Shown here: one piece after another, positions 7,504 to 16,140 of the stretch | Layout of the letters: every line of letters begins with the position of its first letter | How positions within the stretch are numbered: the stretch's first letter is position 1 | Assembly: GCA_902496775.1 (NCBI GenBank) | Contig: CABVCF010000031.1 | Location: 1-21,442, forward strand | Reading direction: 5' to 3' | Source: an uncultured Collinsella sp. | Lineage (GTDB): Bacteria; Actinomycetota; Coriobacteriia; Coriobacteriales; Coriobacteriaceae | Length of the DNA stretch: 21,442 nucleotides | Notes under the pieces: model-generated | What the model was told of the DNA's origin: nothing | Database searches by the model: none | What the model saw: only the letters and a program-made list of their open reading frames with translations | Position numbers and translations under genes: made by a program

Positions 7504-9972
7504 CTACTCCACCGGTTTGAAGATGGTGGACTGACCGAAGACGCTGCGGATGAGGGCTTTGGCCTCGTCCTCGGTCTGCGGGATGCTCGGGGCTGCACCC
7601 TGATGGCCGAAGGGGCTGCCCGCACCGGGGTTGGACTCCCAGGGAGTCGCGGGGACGTCGTCGCTTGTAGGGGCCGCGGGTGCCGCCGCAGCGGGCTTGG
7701 GCGCGGACGCCGCACCCGGCACGTCGAACGGAGGAAGATCGTCCCCGCTCGCATCGCCGGCAAAGCCGCCGACCATGGCGTCGTCGTAGGGCACCTGCTC
7801 GGATTCCCACGGCGCGGACTGCGCGACAGGCTGAGCCTTGGGGGCAGCCGAGCGCTCGGGCGCACGGGGCGCGGGCTCGGTCGGGAGCTTACCCGTGGCA
7901 GGAGCGCCGGCGGGGTTGTCGGAGCGTAGCCAGGGGGCTTTGCCCAGGTCAGATGACCTGGGCGCGGGTGTCGGAGCAGCCGGTTTGGGCGCCGCGGGCT
8001 TAGGCGCCGACGGGGTCGATGCCGCTACCGGCGCCGCTTGCTGCTGCGGCGCGCTGGCGCTCGAGGATACAGGGGCCGCCGAGGACACGGGTTGCGGGTC
8101 CGCAGATGCCGCAGCCCGTGCAGATGGAGAATGCTCCTCATGTTGAGGAGCCGGCGTGCCACCCCCATCCAGGACATAGTCGACGGTACGACGACCGAAG
8201 ACCGCGCAGACCGTCGGCAGGACCACCGACTGCGTATCGGCGCGACCGAGCATCTTAATGGCAAAAGTCGAACCTGCGGGGAACGAGACCGTGAGCTTGG
8301 AGCCGTCGTCGGCCGTGGCGCGGGCGTTGAGCAAAAGCCCTGCGTAGGAAGCCTGACGTGCCTTGACACGCTCGACAACCTCGGCCCATTTGCGCTGCAG
8401 CCCTCCGGCATCCTCGACCGCGGGCGTCTCGGCAGCACCGGCGGCGGCAACCTGGGCGGCATTGTTGGACTGGGGCTTAGGTGCCGGAGCGATGGCAGGC
8501 GCGGGGGCCGCAACGGGCTGAGGCGTCGGAGCCGGCGCAGGCTGAGGTGCAGGCGCTGCAGGCTTGGAAGCTGACACGGACGCAGAACGGGGCGAAGGCT
8601 GGGCAGCTGGAACAGCAGCACCACGGTCCCAAGGCATACCGCCCTGGCGCGCGGACGTAGCAGCGGGGGCAGCGGATGCCGCCGGAGCGGCAGCACGGGC
8701 GCCCGAAATGAGCGTCGGCTGTTGGGCAGCAGCGGGTACGGATGCTGCAGGCGCGGCGGCCTGAGCAGCAGCCACGCTCGCCGGCACGGCGGCGTTGGCA
8801 ACCATGGCCTCCAGGCGCGCCACGCGCTCGGCCAATGCCTCAATCGTTAAATCAGCCTCGGGACGCGCCAGACGCGTGCAGGCGATCTCGAGCACCAGGC
8901 GCACGTCGCTCGCGCCCCTCATCTCCAGTGCGGCATCGTCGAGCACCGTCAGCACACGGGCCAGGCGGTCGGCAGGATGCTCGCCAAAGGCAGCGGCCTC
9001 GGCAGCAAGCGCCTCGGCCTGCTCGGAGCCGCCCTCAAACAGCTCGGCACGGGCACCGGCAACGCAGGCAACGTACACGTCACGCACATGCGCCACCAGG
9101 TCGCGCGTCAGCTCCAGCAGGTCGTTTCCTTCCTCGACCTGCGCACGAATCAGTCCATAGAGCTCGGCAACATCGCGATCGGCAATGGCGCGGGAAAACT
9201 CGCCCAGAATCTGGTCCGAAACCTCGCCCAAGAGCGAGCGGGCGTCGTCCGCATGCACAGAACCGTTGCCAAAGACGCTCAGCTGCTCCAGCGTGGACAA
9301 CGCGTCGCGCATGCCGCCCTTGGCATGGCGCGCCACGATAGCCAGCGCCTCGTCGTCGTAATCGAAGCCCTCCTGCTCGCACACGTATGCCAGGCGATGC
9401 TCGATATCCTCGTTGCCGATGCGATGGAAATCGAAACGCTGGCAGCGCGAGAGGATGGTCTCCAGAATCTTTTGCGGGTCGGTGGTGCACAGCACAAAGA
9501 TCACGTGCGCCGGCGGCTCCTCAAGCGTCTTGAGCAGCGCGTTGAACGCCGCCGTCGTGAGCATGTGGACCTCGTCGATGATATAAATCTTGTACTTGCC
9601 GCGCACTGGGGCAAAGTTGACGGAGTTGATGATCTCCTCGCGCACGTTGTCCACGCCGGTACGGCTTGCGGCATCGAGCTCGTAGACATCCGGGTGGTTG
9701 CCCTCGGCGATGAGCTCGCACTCCTCGCAAGTACCGTCGGGCATGCAGCCGCTTGCACCCTCGGCGCGCGCCGCCTCGGCATTGCGGCACAGCAGCGCCT
9801 TGGCCAGAATGCGCGCCATGGTGGTCTTGCCCGTGCCGCGCGGTCCGCAGAATAGGTACGCGTGGGACAGGCGCCCCTCGGTGATGGCGTGCTCGAGCGT
9901 CGAGACGATATGCTGCTGGCCCACCACAGAGTCGAAGGTGAGCGGGCGATACTTTCGGTACAACGATTCCAT
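7504..9972 (-). CDS. dnaX: DNA polymerase III subunits gamma/tau
   Basis: This is the clamp-loader ATPase of the replicative polymerase. The 822-residue product starts MESLYRKYRPLTF, the universal DnaX N-terminus. It has Walker A GPRGTGKTT (43-51), zinc cysteines 62, 76, 82 and 85, Walker B with IIDEVHML (131-138) and the sensor region LSRCQRF (174-180). Domain III follows to about residue 370. The remainder is an Ala/Pro/Ser-rich linker with a folded island (about 530-620) and a short conserved tail. The frame stays open for 73 codons upstream, but the ATG at 9972 is chosen because GGGGGAG lies 5 nt before it and homology begins there. I saw no A-rich slippery heptamer like the one that makes gamma in E. 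coli. Confidence 0.96.
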   Translation of the reverse strand: MESLYRKYRPLTFDSVVGQQHIVSTLEHAITEGRLSHAYLFCGPRGTGKTTMARILAKALLCRNAEAARAEGASGCMPDGTCEECELIAEGNHPDVYELDAASRTGVDNVREEIINSVNFAPVRGKYKIYIIDEVHMLTTAAFNALLKTLEEPPAHVIFVLCTTDPQKILETILSRCQRFDFHRIGNEDIEHRLAYVCEQEGFDYDDEALAIVARHAKGGMRDALSTLEQLSVFGNGSVHADDARSLLGEVSDQILGEFSRAIADRDVAELYGLIRAQVEEGNDLLELTRDLVAHVRDVYVACVAGARAELFEGGSEQAEALAAEAAAFGEHPADRLARVLTVLDDAALEMRGASDVRLVLEIACTRLARPEADLTIEALAERVARLEAMVANAAVPASVAAAQAAAPAASVPAAAQQPTLISGARAAAPAASAAPAATSARQGGMPWDRGAAVPAAQPSPRSASVSASKPAAPAPQPAPAPTPQPVAAPAPAIAPAPKPQSNNAAQVAAAGAAETPAVEDAGGLQRKWAEVVERVKARQASYAGLLLNARATADDGSKLTVSFPAGSTFAIKMLGRADTQSVVLPTVCAVFGRRTVDYVLDGGGTPAPQHEEHSPSARAAASADPQPVSSAAPVSSSASAPQQQAAPVAASTPSAPKPAAPKPAAPTPAPRSSDLGKAPWLRSDNPAGAPATGKLPTEPAPRAPERSAAPKAQPVAQSAPWESEQVPYDDAMVGGFAGDASGDDLPPFDVPGAASAPKPAAAAPAAPTSDDVPATPWESNPGAGSPFGHQGAAPSIPQTEDEAKALIRSVFGQSTIFKPVE

Positions 9973-10087
9973 GGGTGCTCCCCCGGGTATACTGAGTCTT
10001 GTTGCCGCGACGGCCAAGCGGTCGCACGGCATACTGCATTCATAATAACCCGTACGGCGAGCCCGCCGCGATAGGAGTCTAAAGAGC

Positions 10088-10804
10088 ATGGCAGACGCAG
10101 AGAGCAACCTCGTTCCCTCCGAAGCAGCCGACCAGGTCGAGGTCGCGCTCGAGAAGCAAGCCGCAGCCGACGACGGCATCCTGTACCTCAACGAGTATCA
10201 GTACGAAAACGACCTGGTCACCGACTTCGCCCGTCTGGTCGCCTCGCCCAGGCGTCGCGGCTCGCTGTATGTCGCCGCGGCAATTGCCGCGCTCATCGGC
10301 ATCGGCATGCTGGTGGCCGGCGGCAACTGGATCAAGTTTGGCGTCGTGCTGATCGTATTCGGCGCCTTTTTGGCCTGGTGGAGCAAGAACCTTCACCACA
10401 CGCTCGCCCGCGACTTTATCGACGCCGTCGAGGCCGACGAGTCCATGGGTGGCCGCTATCGCCGCGTCGCCGCCAACGAGGACGGCCTGATGGTTTGGGG
10501 CAAGAGCGGCAAGTCGCAGTTCTTCCCGTTTGACAAGCTCGACCACGTACTCGACGGCGAGCGCATCTTTGTGGCCATGTTCGCCGACCAGGGCGTGACG
10601 ATCCCCAAGGAAACCTTTATTCGCGGCGATGCCGAGCAGTTTGGCACCTTCCTTAAGGCGCGCATCAACAAAAAACTCCGCATCGAGACCAAGCGCAAGA
10701 AGATGAAGGCCGAAAAGGCCGCTGCCAAGGCCAAGCAGGAAAGCGAGCCCAAGAATGCAAAGGCCAAACAGCGCAAGCAGAAGAAGAACAAGAGGAAGCG
10801 CTAA
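10088..10804 (+). CDS. YcxB-like two-helix membrane protein with a lysine-rich tail
   Basis: The 238-residue protein has two adjacent membrane helices (about 59-76 and 81-98). A cytoplasmic domain (about 125-195) resembles the YcxB-like C-terminal domain: GLMVWGKSGKSQFFPFDKL, then VTIPKETF, then FGTFLKARI. It ends in a highly basic tail (about 195-238) rich in Lys, Ala and Arg. The family has no firmly known role. The basic tail could bind nucleic acid or acidic lipids; this is inference. An AGGAG motif lies about 10 nt before the ATG. The gene diverges from dnaX across a 115-bp gap and ends 141 bp before the kinase block, so it is probably its own transcription unit. Confidence 0.82.
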   Translation: MADAESNLVPSEAADQVEVALEKQAAADDGILYLNEYQYENDLVTDFARLVASPRRRGSLYVAAAIAALIGIGMLVAGGNWIKFGVVLIVFGAFLAWWSKNLHHTLARDFIDAVEADESMGGRYRRVAANEDGLMVWGKSGKSQFFPFDKLDHVLDGERIFVAMFADQGVTIPKETFIRGDAEQFGTFLKARINKKLRIETKRKKMKAEKAAAKAKQESEPKNAKAKQRKQKKNKRKR

Positions 10805-10945
10805 GGCCAAGTCAGATAGGCCACCTCGCCCCGCTACCTTCACCATGCGCGCGAGCGTGCTAAACTAGCAGCATCTATGCCACCGCGAACGGCTTGACCC
10901 CGGCCCGCCGCTCGCAAACGGACTTTAAACGCACGAGGGTTGGCC

Positions 10946-12799
10946 ATGCCGCTTTTCTCGCAACATACCGCCCGGTTCTCGCCGGACGTTCCCTTGGAGG
11001 GCACCAGCTCTCGCGAGCTGCTCAAGCGGTTTCAGCCGCTCGAGACGCTCGCGACCGGCGGTTTTGGCTCCATCGAGATTTGCCGCGACACGCATCTGCG
11101 CCGTCGCGTGGCCATTAAGCGCATCCCTCTTATCAACGGTGCCGGCATGCCCGCCAGCGACATCATGGATGTCCTGCGCGAGGCGCACACTGCCGCCATG
11201 CTTCAACATCCCAATATCGTGCAGGTTATCGACTTTACGCACGATACCGCCTATGCCTACCTCGTCATGGAATATGTCGACGGCATGTCGCTCGCCGACT
11301 TTTTGCATCGCGTGGACGGCCATTCGCTCACCTTTGACGAGGCCGCGGCAATTGCCGACGCGCTGGGCCAGGCGCTCACCTTCGCCCATAGCAACGGCGT
11401 GCTCCACCTGGATATTAAGCCCGCCAACGTGCTCATCGACCACTCGGGCAATGTAAAGCTCACCGACTTTGGCATGGCGCGGCTGTCGTCTGCCGGCGGC
11501 TTTGGCGGCTCGCGCGGCGGCACCATCGGCTACATGCCACCCGAGCAGCTCGACATCGAGACTGGCACGGTTGACGAGCGCGCCGATGTCTTTGCCCTCG
11601 CCTGCGTGATCTACGAGGGACTGTGCGGCAGCGCCCCCTTTATGGCCGCCACGCCCGCCGACTCGCTCGGCCGCATCATCGGCGGTGCCACCTACCCCAG
11701 CGAGCTCATCCCGCACTTTCCCCCGGGAGCCGAGGCTGCGCTCATGAGCGCCCTCTCCCCCATGCCGCAAGACCGCCCCAGCAGCATCGAGGCATTTTGC
11801 GACCAGCTGCTCGCCGGCTTGGGCAGCGTGCGCGAGGGCCGTCGCAGCCTGGAGCAGATGGTGGGCGAGCTGTCGGATGACGAGCGCACGGCAGACGATA
11901 TCGAATCGCTGCCCTATGAGGACGACACCATCGAGGTCGACCCCGCACTCGGCTGGGCCGGCACGCGCTGGGGCCACGCGCGCGATTACACCATGCGCGC
12001 CATCTCGGCGCTAACGTGCGGCGCCTTTAGCTTTTTGATCATGCAGACGGCTGGCGTCGCGGCGCTTCCCGGACTTATTGCCGCGGCCATCGCGATTGGG
12101 GCGGCCGCCGGCCTGGCCCCGCAGATTGGCTCGGCTATCTCGGCCGTGGGCTTTTTGGTACTTATGGCCAACGCCACCATGCAGGCGCAGGGCATCCTGT
12201 CGATGCTGCCCGTCGCGGTGCTCTTTGCCGCCACCATGTCCGGTTGGTGGATCGCCTGGGGCCGCACCGAGGCCGCCGCGAGCGCCGCGCTCACCTGCGC
12301 GGTGGCACTTGGCTGCCTAACGGGCGACGTCCTCCTTGCCGCCGGGGTCGCCGCCGGCATCGCGGCCTTTTGGCTCGGCCCGGCAAGCGCCGCGGCCGCC
12401 ACGGGGATGGGCGCGCTTTTTGGCCGCCTGGCTACGGCTGCGCTTTCCGCCGGAGGCGTGCTGGGGCTCGGCAATGTTGCCGCAGCGCTGGGAGACATGC
12501 TCTTCTGGGCTGCCGTCGTGCTTGTCGCGGCAACAGCTGCACTGACATCTCTGCTGCTCAACGCCCATGCCAAGCGTGCCGAGCAGGGCTCGAACCTGAC
12601 TGCAATCGCTGCCATCGCCGGCTGCGGAATAGGCTCCGCGACGTCGCTCTGTCTTGCACACCATATGGAAATTGCCAGCCTTGCGGCCGCGGTCGTCGTC
12701 AAGGCGGCGGTTGCGGGAACCCTATCCTCTATAATCGTTGGGATATGCCTATATTTGCTCGGATACCAAAGAACCTATACGGAGAGTGATCTTTCGTGA
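10946..12799 (+). CDS. Polytopic membrane Ser/Thr protein kinase at the head of the growth-control cluster
   Basis: A 617-residue protein. The N-terminal kinase domain (about 25-290) has ATGGFGSIEI, VAIK (Lys58), HLDIKPAN (154-161), TDFG (173-176) and GTIGYMPPEQ as the activation-segment end. The catalytic arginine of HRD is leucine, making it a non-RD kinase, which usually does not need activation-loop phosphorylation. An acidic stretch (about 305-335) links to 8-10 hydrophobic helices (about 350-605); there is no PASTA or other exposed domain. ATG 10946 is preferred over the in-frame TTG two codons earlier because GAGGG sits 6 nt upstream. Its TGA overlaps the GTG of the FhaA homologue. It occupies the place beside fhaA and may stand in for PknA, which is missing from its usual position; that role is inferred. 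Confidence 0.88.
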   Translation: MPLFSQHTARFSPDVPLEGTSSRELLKRFQPLETLATGGFGSIEICRDTHLRRRVAIKRIPLINGAGMPASDIMDVLREAHTAAMLQHPNIVQVIDFTHDTAYAYLVMEYVDGMSLADFLHRVDGHSLTFDEAAAIADALGQALTFAHSNGVLHLDIKPANVLIDHSGNVKLTDFGMARLSSAGGFGGSRGGTIGYMPPEQLDIETGTVDERADVFALACVIYEGLCGSAPFMAATPADSLGRIIGGATYPSELIPHFPPGAEAALMSALSPMPQDRPSSIEAFCDQLLAGLGSVREGRRSLEQMVGELSDDERTADDIESLPYEDDTIEVDPALGWAGTRWGHARDYTMRAISALTCGAFSFLIMQTAGVAALPGLIAAAIAIGAAAGLAPQIGSAISAVGFLVLMANATMQAQGILSMLPVAVLFAATMSGWWIAWGRTEAAASAALTCAVALGCLTGDVLLAAGVAAGIAAFWLGPASAAAATGMGALFGRLATAALSAGGVLGLGNVAAALGDMLFWAAVVLVAATAALTSLLLNAHAKRAEQGSNLTAIAAIAGCGIGSATSLCLAHHMEIASLAAAVVVKAAVAGTLSSIIVGICLYLLGYQRTYTESDLS

Positions 12800-13806
12800 A
12801 CTTCCTGAACATCTTCGAGGACCACGTGGCCGGCATCTTCGGTGCCACCCGTGCCCCGTTCTCCTTTAAGAAGCTTGCCAAGCAGGCCGCTCGCGACATG
12901 GAGGATCAGACTCTGGTGATCAACGGCGTCAACACCGCGCCGGCGCTCTATACCATCCTGATCGCCGCCGACGACGATCCCATGCTCGCCCCGTTCTACC
13001 CCGAGCTTTCGCGCGAAGTCCGCGAGTTTGTGAAGGCACAGGCCGAAAAGCGCCGCTATGTGTTTGTCGGTGAACCCCTCGTTCGCTTTATGATCGACCC
13101 GCAGCTGCGTGCCGGTAAGTTCTCGGTCTTTGCCGAGAACGTCGACGCCCCCACGCTCGGTCGTCTGTACGAGGAAGAGCGCGCCTACCAGAATGGCCTG
13201 GGCCAGAACAACTCGGCCGCAAGCCGCGCCGCCAGCGCTCCCCGCGCCGGCAAGCAGCAATTCGCCGCTCCGCAGCAACAGCACCCCGCCGCCATGCCCC
13301 AGCAGCCGACGCCCCGCGCCGTCGCTCCCGACCCGCTCGCCGTGGCCGATCCCTTTGCGCCCAACGTCCCCGACCCCGCCGCCGCGCCCATCCCCGTGCC
13401 GCAGACCGTCTCTCGTGACGCCCTCGCCGGTATGGGCGGAGCCGCCGCGACCGGCGCCGCCGTGGGCCTTGGCGCCGCGGCCGGTATTGCCTCCAACATG
13501 GCGAGCACCCGCGCCCCGCAGCGCCCGCTCGCCCAGCTCGTCGACGTCGTAAGTGGTGAGAGCCACAGCATCACTTCCGCGCAGGTGACCATCGGTCGCG
13601 AGCGTTCGGTTTCGGACATCGCCCTGCGCGACCCCAACGTGTCGCGCCGTCACGCCCAGCTCACCTTTACCGGTTCGGACTGGTCGATCGAGGACCTCAA
13701 TTCCACCAACGGCACGCTCGTCAACAACCGCCGCATCACGCGCTGCCCGCTGCGCAACGGCGATCTGCTGACGTTTGGCCTGAGCACCTTTGAATTTAGG
13801 GGATAG
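12796..13806 (+). CDS. fhaA: FhaA-like protein (DUF3662 plus FHA domain)
   Basis: In mycobacteria FhaA reads phosphothreonine on regulators of lipid-II export and wall synthesis. This 336-residue homologue has an N-terminal DUF3662-type domain (about 1-115: FEDHVAGIFGATRAPFSFKK, VRFMIDPQLRAGKF). A Pro/Gln/Ala linker follows (about 135-205). Next is an Ala/Gly-rich hydrophobic stretch (about 208-236). The C-terminal FHA domain (about 245-336) has a complete GRERSVSDI, VSRRHAQL and NSTNGT set. The start is GTG at 12796, overlapping the kinase stop by 4 bp (GTGA) with GGAGAG upstream, so translation is probably coupled. The stop lies 6 bp before the next ATG. Confidence 0.93.
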   Translation: MNFLNIFEDHVAGIFGATRAPFSFKKLAKQAARDMEDQTLVINGVNTAPALYTILIAADDDPMLAPFYPELSREVREFVKAQAEKRRYVFVGEPLVRFMIDPQLRAGKFSVFAENVDAPTLGRLYEEERAYQNGLGQNNSAASRAASAPRAGKQQFAAPQQQHPAAMPQQPTPRAVAPDPLAVADPFAPNVPDPAAAPIPVPQTVSRDALAGMGGAAATGAAVGLGAAAGIASNMASTRAPQRPLAQLVDVVSGESHSITSAQVTIGRERSVSDIALRDPNVSRRHAQLTFTGSDWSIEDLNSTNGTLVNNRRITRCPLRNGDLLTFGLSTFEFRG

Positions 13807-13812
13807 TCGCTT

Positions 13813-14229
13813 ATGAACATCGATATCGTCCTTTTTGCAGGCCGCATCGTCCTGGTCGCCCTGCTCTACATCTTCCTGTTCGCCGTCATGAAAACCGGCG
13901 TGGGACTCGTACGCGGCCAGCGCCGCGACTCCGCTATCTGGACGATCGATGTGGACAAGGGTCCGCGCGGCATCCGTGGCATCCATGTAGACATGCTCGG
14001 CCCCGTCATCGTGGGCCGCTCGCCGTCCTCGGACATCTGCATCAACGAACCGTTTGTCTCGGCCTCGCACGCACGCTTTTCGCTGCAGGGCCCGGCACTC
14101 ATCATCGAAGACCTCAACTCGCTGAACGGCACGCTCGTTAACGGCCGCCAGCTGGTGGAGCCCGCAACGCTGCGCGAGGGTGACGAGGTCCAGATTGGCG
14201 ACGTGGTCATGAAGGTGAACCGTCGATGA
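13813..14229 (+). CDS. fhaB: FhaB/FipA-like membrane-anchored FHA protein
   Basis: A 138-residue protein with one N-terminal membrane helix (about 4-26) followed by a cytoplasmic FHA domain (about 55-136). The FHA signature residues are present: GRSPSSDI (68-75), VSASHARF (82-89) and NSLNGT (102-107, Leu replacing the usual Thr). In mycobacteria the homologue is phosphorylated by PknA or PknB and links FtsZ, FtsQ and wall synthesis. AGGGGAT before the ATG is the ribosome site. The TGA overlaps the pstP ATG (ATGA). The order fhaA-fhaB-pstP is the classical one. Confidence 0.93.
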   Translation: MNIDIVLFAGRIVLVALLYIFLFAVMKTGVGLVRGQRRDSAIWTIDVDKGPRGIRGIHVDMLGPVIVGRSPSSDICINEPFVSASHARFSLQGPALIIEDLNSLNGTLVNGRQLVEPATLREGDEVQIGDVVMKVNRR

Positions 14230-16124
14230 TCGACGAGGAGAACAAGTCCGCAACCACGCCCGAGACGCCGACTGCCCCCGCAGCTGCGCCGGCTCATGCC
14301 GCTCCGGCACGTCCTGCGACCGTGGAGCCCGAGGACACCGTGTTCTCCCTGCCCCTTTCGCATGTAACTCAAGAATATCCGGCGCTCGTCGATGACGAGG
14401 ATGCCGACACCGAGCAGCTCGACGCCCCCATCGGCGCGCACGCTGCCGAGCAGCCCGCGGAACCGGAGGCAACGCCCGCACCGGCTCACTTTGCCGAGCC
14501 CGTCGCCGAGGCGATTAACGAGAGCGCTGCCGTGTTTGCAGCCCCCGAGCCTGCCGCGCCGGTATTCCCCGTCGCCCCGGCAAGCGAGGCGGCACCCGCA
14601 TCCGCAACGCCTGCCGAAGTCGAGCAGCCCGTTGCCGCGCCCGCCGCAGCTCCCGAGCCCTCCGCTCAACCCCAGAGTACGCCCGCGCCGTCGCACTTTG
14701 CGACGCCCGAGCCGACGGCTGTCGAGCCGCAGCAGGACGGCGATCCCGCCGACCGCATAACCGAAGATCTCAGCCTTCCGGACGTCTCCGACGCCGAGTC
14801 GGGAGACGATGCCGACACCGTCTCCCCCGGCGACACCGCCGAGATCGATGTCGCCGCCGTGGAGGCAAAGCTCAAAGATCCCGGCTCGACCATGAGCTTT
14901 GAGCCGCTGACCGACGAGCGCATCGAGACCGACTCGACCTACGACGCCGGCACCACCACGCAGCTTATGTGGGGCGCCCGCTCCGACGTCGGATGCGTAC
15001 GCCCGCACAATGAGGACTCCTATCTGGTGCAGTCGCCGCTCTTTTGCGTGTGCGACGGCATGGGAGGACACGCCGCCGGCGAGGTGGCATCCTCCATCGC
15101 CGTCGAGACCATCGCCAAGACGGCACCGCAGTCCGCCGACGCCGCGCGCCTGGCCGCAGCCGTCGAGGCCGCCAACGCCGCCGTGATCGAGGCCGCCCTC
15201 AACGGCCTGGGCAAACCCGGCATGGGATGCACGGCCACCTGCGCCTACATCGAAAACGACACGCTCGCCATCGCCCACGTGGGCGACTCGCGCGCCTACC
15301 TGCTCCACGAGGGTACGCTCATCCGCGTGACCCGCGACCACTCCTACGTGGAGGAGCTCGTGGATGCCGGCGAGATCACGGCCGACGAGGCCCGCGTCCA
15401 CCCCAACCGCTCGGTCATCACCCGCGCGCTGGGCTCGGATCCCGCTATGTATGCCGACCACTTTACCCTGCACATCGAGGAAGGAGACCGCCTGATTCTG
15501 TGCTCCGACGGTCTTTCGAGCATGATTCCCGATAGCGATATCGAGAACATCGCTACGCAGTCCTCGAGCGCACAGATCTGTGTCGACAACTTGGTGGACG
15601 CGGCGCTCGCCGCCGGCGGCCACGACAATGTGACCGTGGTGGTGGTCGACCTGGTCGACGACGGCGTCATGCGCGAGGCAAAACGCGTCCGACGCCGCAA
15701 TGTCACCATCGCGACCGTCTTGGCCCTTGTCTTTGTGCTGATAGCAGGCATCTGGGCATACACGGGCGTCACCGGCTCCTATTACTTGGGAACCTACCAC
15801 GGCAATGTCGCCGTCTGGCGCGGCCTGCCCGGCAAGACGCTCGGGGTCGAGCTCCACTGGCTCGAGAGCGAAACCAGCATCAAGCTGTCCGACCTGCCCG
15901 AAGACACGCAAAACCGCCTGAAGGCAGGCATTCCGCAAACGAGTGTCGACGATGCGCAGGACACCATTTCCAAGTACCGCCATCAGATTGACGAAGAGCA
16001 GACCCGTCAGGTGATTGACGCGCAAACGATTCGCGACAACACCAACCAGGAATCCACCTCCGAGTCAGATTCCGAGAAAACCGCCGAACAGTCAGCCGAG
16101 GCCGAAGCCTCCGATAAGAATTAG
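14226..16124 (+). CDS. pstP: PP2C-family Ser/Thr protein phosphatase with long N-terminal extension
   Basis: PstP removes phosphate from the kinases of this cluster and their targets. In this 632-residue protein the PP2C domain is at about 247-477. Its metal ligands are visible: HNEDS (Asp264), CDGMGGH (Asp277), CSDG (Asp428) and HDN (Asp467), plus HVGDSRAYL. A membrane helix follows at about 492-514. The extracytoplasmic tail includes YYLGTYHGNVAVWRG, the typical PstP region, and an acidic end. The odd part is residues 1-245, an Ala/Pro/Glu-rich, acidic, Thr-containing extension before PP2C; mycobacterial PstP begins almost directly with PP2C. The start is secure because the ATG overlaps the fhaB stop. 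The extension may be a docking or phospho-acceptor tail for the FHA proteins; this is inference. Confidence 0.95.
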   Translation: MIDEENKSATTPETPTAPAAAPAHAAPARPATVEPEDTVFSLPLSHVTQEYPALVDDEDADTEQLDAPIGAHAAEQPAEPEATPAPAHFAEPVAEAINESAAVFAAPEPAAPVFPVAPASEAAPASATPAEVEQPVAAPAAAPEPSAQPQSTPAPSHFATPEPTAVEPQQDGDPADRITEDLSLPDVSDAESGDDADTVSPGDTAEIDVAAVEAKLKDPGSTMSFEPLTDERIETDSTYDAGTTTQLMWGARSDVGCVRPHNEDSYLVQSPLFCVCDGMGGHAAGEVASSIAVETIAKTAPQSADAARLAAAVEAANAAVIEAALNGLGKPGMGCTATCAYIENDTLAIAHVGDSRAYLLHEGTLIRVTRDHSYVEELVDAGEITADEARVHPNRSVITRALGSDPAMYADHFTLHIEEGDRLILCSDGLSSMIPDSDIENIATQSSSAQICVDNLVDAALAAGGHDNVTVVVVDLVDDGVMREAKRVRRRNVTIATVLALVFVLIAGIWAYTGVTGSYYLGTYHGNVAVWRGLPGKTLGVELHWLESETSIKLSDLPEDTQNRLKAGIPQTSVDDAQDTISKYRHQIDEEQTRQVIDAQTIRDNTNQESTSESDSEKTAEQSAEAEASDKN

Positions 16125-16140
16125 AAAGGGAGTGCCGCTT

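Noticed and set aside
7504..9972. Programmed frameshift in dnaX to make a gamma subunit
   Set aside because: I saw no A-rich slippery heptamer with a following stem in this G/C-rich gene.
9973..10191. A 73-codon N-terminal extension of DnaX
   Set aside because: Homology starts at MESLYRKYRP with a good ribosome site, and the extension would run into the divergent YcxB-like gene.
13866..16025. A 719-codon minus-strand open frame opposite fhaB and pstP
   Set aside because: It covers two recognised plus-strand genes; this is third-position G/C bias keeping the opposite frame open.
16015..16140. An N-terminal extension of the RodA-PBP fusion overlapping pstP
   Set aside because: The added residues are a Pro/Arg-rich out-of-frame reading of the pstP tail, and AAGGGAG before ATG 16141 marks the true start.
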